The position numbers and the translations under genes were made by a program. Positions 42,192 to 52,500 of a stretch of 64,000 nucleotides of DNA are shown here, in pieces; position 1 is the stretch's first letter; each line of letters opens with the position of its first letter. Below the pieces are notes generated by a model, which had not been told where the DNA came from, ran no database searches, and saw only the letters and a program-made list of their open reading frames with translations. This DNA comes from Axinella damicornis (taxonomy: Eukaryota > Porifera > Demospongiae > Axinellida > Axinellidae): the NCBI GenBank assembly GCA_963931865.1, contig OZ007509.1:16841815-16905814 (forward strand), read 5' to 3'.

Positions 42192-44225
42192 TCACTGGGA
42201 CCCAACCCAATGCCTTGACAGAGTAGGAGGCTGTTCAGCAAGTACCTTAGCCATGTCCAGACGAATGAAGGACCTGCAGACATTTAAATCTGACATTCAA
42301 CAGCCGGCCGGGAGAGCATCCATACTCTTATGCTCATAATTATTTTCTCTGATCCCCTCCTCCATCCTCAATCCCCCTCCACCCTCTCCCTCCTCTCCAC
42401 CCTCTCCTCCCCTCCCCACTTCCCCTCCCCACTTCCCCCCCCCCTCCCTCCTCCCCCTCCCTCCTCCCCCTGCTCCCCTCCTACCCTCCCCCTCCTTCCT
42501 TTCCCTCCCTCCTCCTACATTATGAGTACCTGTCATAAGCATGGAGAGGTCCAGACTCACTATCAGCACTGGCATTGGGACGAATAGTATCTCGTTGGGC
42601 AGATCGTAAACAGCAATGTGCAGGTCTCCCGTCTGCACAATGGAGACAATGTTGTGAATGGTGTCCTCAGCCATGATGTTGGCATGGTAGGTAGTCAGCT
42701 AGCCTCGTCCCAGGCCCGAGCCTGGGAACGAGGCTAGCAGTCAGCTGCCTGCATGGCCAGCACCTCGTTGTAGGCAGGACGCAACCAGTCCATGCCTGTG
42801 TTCATGGAGTGTATGGTGAGTGTGAGAGGGAAGAGGGAAACCCTATTGTGAGAGGCCATAACTTGCTACAGTGTAACCCAAATCAGGTTGATGGTTGTTA
42901 CATGTAGCTTGCATGGATAAGGGTCTGCAAGCCATGTAAGGTAATGTATCAGTGATGGTACTCACCACAGTAGACCACATCGTTGATGTGGGGGTGCCAC
43001 TGTGCCACAGGTCGGAGGTTGTCCGGGACAAAGAAATCCGCACAACAGAGGCGGAGTATTCCACCCCTCGGAACTGGTTGTCCTACAGTGGCCGCACATA
43101 CTACACATGTACATACTGATGCTGTGATAGTTACAAGGCCTGAAGACAGTATTTATGCCACACAACTTGAGCTTGGACAAAGCTCAACATGTGCAGATTG
43201 AGGTCAAGCAAATGGAAAGCCAGTGCCTTGAAGGATTCGGCCCAAACAGGTTTGAGCTCAAGTTGGTATAGAGAGGTCATTTTCGTTACGCATTAACAAC
43301 AAGTGGTACATACTTCCCTGACAATTTCATGCCACACCACTTGAGCTTGCGACACAATGAACATGATGACATCATGTACTCCTAGCCTCGTTCCCAGGCC
43401 TCCAGCCCAGCTTTTGTTGCAAGCGACAAAAGCTGGGCTTGGAGGCCTGGGAACAAGGCTACTCCTGCCTCTGATATTGGGTTTTGGCAACTTAAGAGAG
43501 GAGGAACGTTACCAATTTAGTCCTGTGAGTCATCTCACAGAACTTCTTGTTCTCCCCAGTATCACCTCCGTGACATCCTCCAGTTGACAACTCCCTCCAA
43601 GCAGCCGCGGAGAGAATCTCAAGTGCCCACAGCTAGGACCTGTGACCTCATCCTCGTAGTGGGGGATGGAAAGGTTATTCAAGTTGGCTCCTGCATGATT
43701 GCTTTTTTTGTTACAGCAGTTGATCCCTCTATCTCCCGGTCACCCTATAGCATGAGGCTGGCTAATACATGTCCAGCACACTAGTTGACTTAAAGCGGAA
43801 GTGTGTACCACCAAGAGTTATATGAACTCTTGGTACCACCAATTGTTACTGCGTAAGGAAAATGATCTCTCTATACCTGGTCCAACTTGAGCTCAAACCT
43901 GTTCGGGCGCACTCATTTGCTTGACCTCAATCTGCACATGTTGAGCTTTTTGATCAGTGAAGATGATATCATCATTCACTCTTGCAGAGGGTTTAAATAC
44001 AAACATGTGCCCAATTAAATCTTACCCTGCGTAGGTGTGATTTCACCTGCATCACTACATTGACTAGACCATGCGCGTCTAACAAAGGTAGGTCATGTAG
44101 CTGCTTTCTTAGTACTAATTCCTACGGTCCAGAACTCACTGTGAAAGGTGTTCCAAATCTTGACTCCTTGTCATCTGGGAAAGTCACCTCGATCTCTGAG
44201 GTGGCCATCTTCTGTGACAAGATGC
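42192..44225 (-). pseudogene. C45-C: C-terminal half with one exon inverted
   Basis: Minus-strand exons: 44,140-44,225 (SQKMATSEIEVTFPDD), 42,966-43,082 (FRGVEYSASV, then the same +2 shift as A'), 42,530-42,795 (MDWLRPAYNEVLA, VSIVQTGDLHIAVYDLPNE) and 42,192-42,273 (SFIRLDMAKVLAEQPPTL, stop). The exon that should lie between the first two (RDILQ, AERISSAH, CDLIL) is on the plus strand at about 43,562-43,672, so the gene cannot be spliced normally. It shares the missing T in the RDILQF codon with A' and B. The last exon here is the better-preserved version of the family C-terminus. Confidence 0.75.
43384..43800. other. Inverted segment carrying a C45 exon
   Basis: Starts at a TAGCCTC hairpin (43,384-43,462) and ends near ACTTAAAGCGG. 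Relative to copies A' and B the segment is reversed. Flanking inverted repeats (about 43,140-43,310 and 43,826-43,960, both containing TTTGAGCTCAAGTTGG or its complement) would permit inversion by homologous recombination. Confidence 0.75.
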
Positions 44226-44699
44226 CTGGAGATCAATAGTAGTTTCTGCATTCGTTGATGATGTTCAGCACACTGCACAGCTGTCAGTGACTCTAATAAA
44301 TTATGTTTGCCATCCAGTTTCCAATACTATGCTTGATGGCCTGGGAATGAGGCTGATATGAACCCTCATTCCCAGTACAACTGCAAGAGCTCCATTCCCA
44401 TGCAAGGAACATGTACAGATACATGTAAATGCATTGTGTTGCATAACTAGTGTAAATGGTTTCAAGGTGGAACTCATTATTATACAGCATGCAAGAGCTC
44501 TCATCTAAACACCACATGCACATGCAACACAATCACACAGCTGGGTTGGGGCAACGTCTAAGTCGAGCAAGTACAAGCAAGTACAACTCACTGCTACACC
44601 AACATCATACACCAACACCATATATACACCATACACCAACACCAAACACCATACACCAACTCCGTATGCAAACAGTAAAATGCAGGGATGAGCCATAAG

Positions 44700-45290
44700 A
44701 AAACCTCATTTATTTAGGACATGTGGCTAGCATGCCCATGGAAAAAAACCTCTCCAAAAAACCTCCTTGAGGAAAAAAAGGAGAGGAAAAAAACCAAATA
44801 ATAAACACATCCCAGAAATGCAACGAAATAGCATTAAAACTAGATCTCGAGTCAGGTATTCACGATCACAGTCCATCGCAGCAGAGATGAGCTCACAGGA
44901 TAGCAAATATGCAATGGGGTAGACAAAGAGAACAAATATAAACACCCAACAACTGGCAAAGTAAATTTTTGCTTTGCCCGACAGTAGCTGTCGTTGCTCG
45001 AGAATGACTACATCCTACCCAGTATCCCCTTAAATACCTCAGACATTACAGCCAGGTGTAACAAATGCACCTGCAATCACGCATCCACCCCATGCGCATG
45101 CTCCATCTACCGAATGAGAGCTTATTTTCCGTCTAATTCGCTGCGCTCAAACGACATAAAAGATACCTCCCCATGGCAAGCCCTCAATTAAGGTCTCTCC
45201 CTGCACAAACAGCCTCCGACCCTAGTTCATCGTCATACTGCACTCTAATTTTTTTTCTCAGCAGCCCTCCTTCACCAATTGCTGTATAGT
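44700..45290. other. Block-2-specific stretch without a recognised gene
   Basis: Not found at the matching site in block 1 (about 21.5 kb). It holds an A-rich segment (44,740-44,800) and a minus-strand apolar open stretch (44,727-44,945) with no known motif. Probably a degraded insertion. An ACACCAACACCATA-type repeat lies just before it at 44,600-44,665. Confidence 0.4.
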
Positions 45291-45731
45291 CTAAATTAGT
45301 CTAACAAGCTAGCCCTTCGAGTCAATCCGTGCTGGGGAAAATTTGAGGGGTTAGCCCGCTAGACTAAGTCTAAATGGGGTCAACATGCAGTGAACGAGCA
45401 GACCACACATTAAAGCATGGATAATATAGGCCTAGTACACATACTATACTACAAGTAGATTCGCTCGCTCAGCTACTGCACCCTCCTTTGCCAAAGTGAC
45501 TTAGACAGCCCTCTGTGGAGAGCTCTAACGAACTCCCAACCTCCACTCCTTGATCGTGTCTGCTTGCATCATCCGTTCCAGCCCTAGAAACAGCTACCAT
45601 CTTTTCAGCATGACAATCACATTGAAACTGCATCGTTGTCCATAACCAATATGAAAACCTCATATAAAATGTGATGACAAGTCCTATGAATCTGCTACAT
45701 AACATGACTGTATATGTAAGGTGGAGTTGCC

Positions 45732-46516
45732 CTATGTCCAGCGGAACTTAAAAGTGAATCCCTGTCCACCAAACGGGTGAGCAAAAGGTCCTCCGGGGTT
45801 GAACCCTTGCTGCTGTTCTGGATCCAGAGGGTCCTCACCATTGTCAAACCTCTGACGCATGTCTGGGTGCAATGACAAGAACAAATGTTGAAAGTTTGTC
45901 CGGACAATCAATACAGTAATATTATGTGGATCTGTGACATGTCTTGATATCTGTAGCTGTCATGACATCACACTGTACCAGTGAAAGATGTCATTATGTA
46001 ATCCACAGACGTCATGACCTCATACTTCACCCCTCACAAAGTTTGTGCAGATAGCTGCACCCCAAGTGGCAGATGAATGAACTATACAGCAAAGGGGATC
46101 TGACACCTAACAAACCATAAGGGGCAGTGGTATACCTGGGTCTGTCAGGACCTCCTTAGCAGCAGCAATGTCAAGAAACATCTTCTCTGCCTTCTGTTTG
46201 TTCTCTCCCTCATAAGCATCCGGATGCCATTTCCGGGCCAGTTTACGATAAGCCTTGTTGATCTCCGACTTGGTTGCAGTTCTGTGAGTAAACACAATAA
46301 GCTGGTTTCACTGCCATCTTTACTCAGCAGTGAGTAAAATCCGACTTACCTGCCAACTCCAAGCAGCTTATAATAGTCTCTTCTTTGTGACTGCTTGAGT
46401 AACCTTTGGGCTTTCTGTAATCCTTCATCAACCTGCCAGTGGAGAAAAACTGTCATCGCTAGCCTTGCACTGGGTGAAGACAGTTCAACTGCCAATGATT
46501 ATATGTAACTTGATGT

Positions 46517-46556
<40 letters not shown>

Positions 46557-49500
46557 GTGATAGTGTGGGTGTGGTTGGAGTTCCTGTATCACCCAAGTGT
46601 CCCCCCACTGGTAGAATTGACCAATAATATAAAGCTTGTATGTCACTTGACCTGCAGGCTGTGATATCAAGGATTGAAATCTCCCCCTCCATCATCGCGC
46701 CAATCAGTAGCTACCACTACGTAGCTGCATGCTGGTCGCTAGCCCTCTGTAACACCATGCTGATTAGTAGCTATCAGTTGTTTGTTTATGTCTTGATTAT
46801 GTATTCATATCTATACATGAAGCAGCCTCAATGGAATGTCATCAGTACAATACGTGTACCTTTTTGGGATGATCCTCAATTCTGTGTGCTGTCTGGTAAT
46901 CCTCAATAGCCTCCTCATACATTTGTTGTGAAATGTAGAGCTCTGCCCTGTCACAGAGCACGTCGGCGTTCTCAGGATCCATTTCAAGAGCTAACCCACA
47001 CCAGTGTTTCCCTCCAGTGAGGTTGCTTAACTGCAGAGAGTGATGTAATCAGTAGCAGTAGTTGTATCATGTGACTAAATTGGTACACACTCTACAGTGC
47101 AGGGCGACAAACTGCTCTATGGCCATGTCCTCGACCCTTTCCCTGGGTGCGGAGTATTAATTGGTACTGTAACCTACTGGCAAGTACTACATGGTTAGCT
47201 TATTCTCCTAGCCTCGTTCCCAGGCCCGTGCGCCGCTTTCGGTTGCACGAAAGAATGTGAAGGGCCTGGTATGTTTCCTCATGTGTGTGACGTCGAGGGT
47301 ACAAAGGTGTGGTAGAAAGGACTTAGTTGAACGTGGGCTATCTGGGCTCAGAACAGCAAGAAGAGCTAAGGTACCAGGTAACTTACCACGCGTATCTGGC
47401 TAGCAGGCAGCGACTATCATACACTCCAAGTGTTGAATGTGTAGTCGTTTAACAATATGCAAATTTCGCCTTTTCATTCTGAAAATTTTGGCCATTTGTC
47501 GATTACGTAATGCTCACATGAGGAAACATACCAGGCTCTCCCCGCTTTTCCGTACTGCAAGCGATAAAAAGCTGGGTGGGGCCTGGGAACGAGGCTATTA
47601 TTATCTGCTGTGAGATCAAAGGTATTTGTATGATCAATGTGCAGTAGATATATTTATACAGACCCCAGCTGCAGCAATACCATACTAAAGTCATGTTTGA
47701 CAAACCTGAGAGTGACAGTGACATAGGTCAGACCGTATTCTCAGCACATACGAAGGAATATCGCCCACTAAATTGAGTGCTTTAACCAGCTTGTCAGCTG
47801 CCTCTTGGTGCCTGTGAGTGGTGGTGATGTGAACAGCATTGGACATACTCTGAACGAGGTATGTTTTGGGCCAAAATTACCAATTATGGCATATTTTAAT
47901 TGACATGCCAATTTTGGGGGCAAGTGAATACAGCCTGGCTCGGACACGGACACGGACTTGGATGCGGATAAGAACTGGAATGGCCGTCTACTGTACAATT
48001 GCAGGACTGGACTCCTGGACTCACCCAAAGTTCCTTTTTCAGCCCTTTGCAGTGTTGGACAGAAGCTACAAGTGCTTATTCATTCACTAAAGTTGCTTGC
48101 TTAGCCTATTGAAACATTTTTCATGGGTTTCCCCCAAGTCAGTAGAGGTCAAAGGTCATGTGCATATTTAATGAGCTTCAACGAAAGATTAGAAGAGCAT
48201 TTATTTACTGCAGAAATCGAACTCCAGCCTTTTGCTGAAGCATAAGAAGCAGAAATAATATTCCTATATCATCGAGGGGCAACCGCACTCCTGGTAGCCG
48301 TGTTGCAACCACGGTTGTGACTCGCCGTAGCGCAAGCTAAGTATTGCGATTCGTTCCAATTAACACACATGCCACGTGGCAACTACGCTCAGTCGATCGC
48401 GCGAGGCAATGGCGACCAACAGGAAGACAAGACATTATTACAGCACTCACAACTTAGCCAGCACGGTGAGTTTCGGCATGTAAGCGTCAGTGAACGACAG
48501 CGATCACGGCCGTGTGGTCAGAATCTTCGTGTGCCTTTCCTAAGAACGGTACTGCCACCGGAAGTCGATGGAGCGCTCGAGCAATGGCGGCCAACGGCGA
48601 GACAAAAGCGCTCATATCTCCACCACCAAGGTGAGTTTCAGCACCAACTTTTACGTTCAGGTCAGTACATGATAGCGATCACGGCGGTGTAGTCAGAATC
48701 TCTGTAGGCCAATCCTAAGTACTCAAACATTATATTAATTTACGCGGCACAATTTTCCCCTACCAGGAGTGTAACTATGACGATGGCTGAAGTTCATTGT
48801 TGAAGCTCAATAGCTCATTAAGTAAGCACATGACCTTTGACCTCTACAGACTCGAGGAAAGACATGAAAAATGGTTCAATAGGCTAAGCAAGCAACTTTA
48901 GCGAATGAGTAAGCTTCTGTCTTACACTGAAATAAGTCCAGGAGCCTAGTCCAGTAATTGTAGATGGTCATTCCCGTTCATGTCTGCGTCCGAGTCCATG
49001 CCTGCATCTGAGTCTGTGTCCGCATCCAAGTCCATGTTGGCAGAAACAGCACTCCTGCTCTATTGGTGCCATTTCTGCCAAAATCAAAATTTGTGACACT
49101 GTGCCACTATAAAGTCATATCTACCAGATTCAGAGGTAACGGGACCATCATTTATGTTAAGGAAACAAGGAAGATGCAAGGCTGAAGTGAATTACCATCC
49201 AGGATGACATTCAGAGCTACCGACACTTCTAGTGGTATCACAGTGGTATCGCATGCGAAATCCACCTCCAAAGTTGCTAACAAAATCAGGGACGGAAAGC
49301 CTGGGCACAAGGCTGGGTACGTAAACGCAGTATAATTCACATAAATTAGCCACTCACTGTCCACCATTCTTGAGCTCATTTGCAGTCTTCAGCTGTTTCT
49401 CTAACTTCTTTACTAACTGGATATGGATATCAGTGAACAGAGTGAAATCATTATCGTAGCCTTGTTCCCAATTCCCCAAGAGAAGGCCCAGTGAGATATT

Positions 49501-52500
49501 GTTTTGTGGTTAACTAACAAGTCATGAAATTTCCCACCCACTAATTTTATGATCGTATTGTACAATGTGTGAGTGTCACAATGTTTAAATATGGCTCTCT
49601 TTCGCTACCAGCGTCCTGCTGATATTGGTCAAAAATATTATACCACATCACATGATTAAATCCTTGACAACAGCTGAATAATTGTAAGTCCGGCATGCCT
49701 AGCAACATACCGCCAATAGGCTATTAAAAACCAGCTGTGTGGTAAACGCTAGATATAGCATCCCCACTCAGAGGATACACGATAACACAACATCACAGAC
49801 AGACTAATTGAAATCATGCTGTACTGAAATTAACCTACAATTAACGGCAAAGGGCCTAGTATCTTTTCTCATGTGCATGCATGGTAATTCACATTGCCCT
49901 CACAGTGGCACAACCCAGTTATCAAGGAAACTTTGCCATGCACAAATGTTGCATAACAGGCCCTATCTTGGGAGTCTGAGAACAAATGAGCTAGCAAGGG
50001 TGGAGCCAAATTGACTTACATACCTTATAGTGTGGAAAGCATTCCTTGTGATCCGGGTCTAATTTCAAACACTCCCTGATCTCTCTATTGGGAAGGAGGT
50101 CATGCAGCAATGAATGGCAAGCAGATACAAGCACAGCTACATCTGCTAACAGTTCAGAGGTGAGGGTTAACCTTAGAGAATCCTCCTCTTCTCCAAGCTC
50201 AAAGTACAGTCTGCTCATTTTGTAGAATGCCTCTGTGTTATCATTCACAAGTCTACTGGTAACCCTGGGGGAAATAAACGCTTAACAGATAGTTTCAATT
50301 AATAGTGAAGTACGTATGCATGAGATTAGTCTATCGAGCTAGACCATTCTGTACTTTTTGTGATGGTATGAGCTTTTTTTGGACTAAAGAACGTGTGCAA
50401 GTTGTGCATGAATTTACTACCGTGGGACTAGAAGTTCTGATTTGCATACTTTGCATTTCTGGGACAAATATTGTGTATTTAATAACTCCAGGTGCATAAC
50501 ATAAAGCTTAATTGTTCAAATTTGTAAACTCAGAATTCCAAATTACCACTATCAAAACCAGTGTTATGGTATGTATGTACAAGTGCTTTTGCGCATGTAT
50601 GAAGAACAACCTATGTATGTAGCATACATTGCCATCTAGACACACAATCACTGTTACCATACTGTCAGTGTAATGACACAAAGTTCAGCCACACGTGGTG
50701 CACAATCCCACTGCAAGCTCTTGGAAGCAATACAAGGTATGTATGCTGTGGCACATACCAGTTCAAGTTCCGATTCATACAAACAGTGGATACAATTGTC
50801 TACCTCAAACTCACTTGATGTCACTAATGGCCGACTGGTACAAGCCGAGTTTCTCATAGCAATCTGCCCTCATTTCTCTTAAGGTGAGGTCCCAGGGACA
50901 AATCTACAACGAAGATTGAACAACAACTTCATAAAGTGTAGACACTGCAATTATGTAACATAAATTTTGTTCCTATGTATACTTTAGAGCAGCTATATGC
51001 AAACATACATGCCCATTAACGACCCCAATATATGTCTCAAGGAAAGCAGTTGCTATGGCAATGGCTACTAACTGAGCAAACACTGTTTCACCATACCCAC
51101 TATGTGCCTGTCACTGGAAATCCAACAACGTGCAGGTGCATATATGCATTCCCACTATCAGTGGGCAAGTCCCATGTCTGATCGAACATAGGACATGCAG
51201 CACACGCAGAGCTCAAATGGCCATGTTTCAGAGCTCAAGGATCACACAGAAAGGCAGTAGCTGCCACATGTGTAAAGGTGTGGCTAAGAATAGGTTTATG
51301 TGGTAATATCAACAATTGTGATATGGAAGTAACCTAAATCATAAATACAAGTAGCTGAGCTCGCTTCGCTCGCTCAGCTACTTCCCCCTCGTTCGCCTAC
51401 CGTGCGTAGTAATCCGGCGCCGGACAGCTCTCTATGCAGACTGCAGAGCTGCTCCCCGATTGCGGCATCCGCTTCAACTGCTGCTCCCCCTTTGCCTCCG
51501 CTTCCAGCTGCTGCTCCCCGATTGCGCCCGCTTCATCTGCTGCTCGCCGCTTGCATCCGCTTCAACTGCTGCTCCCCGATTACGTCCGCTTCGACTGCTG
51601 CTCCCCGATTGCGCTTGCTGGATTCCAGCCCATGCCCGGACCCAAAGTTCTCGAACATTCTTCGCGGAGTTCGAGGTTCAGTAAATTAAATTAATAAATT
51701 AAAGTGCGAAGGTCGCGCGTCGCTATAGTCTAGTCCCGCCCCATGAACATCCCACTTCCGTCACTCACACACAGACACACGTTAAAATCTTAATATATTG
51801 ATGGGAGTCTTCAGCCTAGATCTTGAGTTTGAATTTTAAAACTAAATCCTGGACCAGAAGTGTAGGTGTCCGCAACTCTTTGCCACCCAACACAACCCAA
51901 CATAGAACTCTATACCAAAGTTTGGCAAGTTCTATTAATCTCACCTCATGGCTTAGGACCTTAGGACATCAATATTTGAGATTTCGTTTATAAAATTGCC
52001 TTAGAAAACAGCATCACCACAGCAACATAAAATTCTTAGCCATGCCTAAATTTACACAAGTGGTCTTACTAGCAAGAGTTTCATAACTCTTGGTACCAGT
52101 AAAAACAGCATCACCATAGCAACATAAACGCTGATGTGTACTAATTCTTATAGCCATGCCTGATCTATACTATGTACTAGCAAGTGTCATAGCTCCTGGT
52201 TCCAGCATCACCATAGCAACATAAACTACATCTTATAGCCATCATACCTTTACGCAACTGGTCTACACTATACACCAGCAAGAGTGATCATGTACCAGTA
52301 GTGGTCTACACTATGCACCAGCAAGAGTGATCATGTACCAGTAGTGGTCTACACTATGCACCAGCAAGAGTGATCATGTACCAGTAGTGGTCTACACTAT
52401 GCACCAGCAAGAGTGATCATGTACCAGTAGTGGTCTACACTATGCACCAGCAAGAGTGATCATGTACCAGTAGTGGTCTACACTACGCACCAGCAAGAGT

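Larger units (their letters stand above)
34500..47528. repeat. Segmental duplication, block 2 (two sub-units)
   Basis: 34,500-37,335 matches 16.1-19.84 kb, 37,335-46,331 matches 11.88-23.95 kb, and 46,726-47,528 matches 11.17-11.88 kb. The window therefore holds three C-terminal halves and two N-terminal halves of the C45 gene, two cyclophilin-H relics and two DNAJC3 3' ends. Identity is high by eye, with many small indels. Confidence 0.88.

Noticed and set aside
51402..51694. Three overlapping ORFs of 74-95 codons
   Set aside because: All arise from a GC-rich 36-base tandem repeat that is open in three frames at once.
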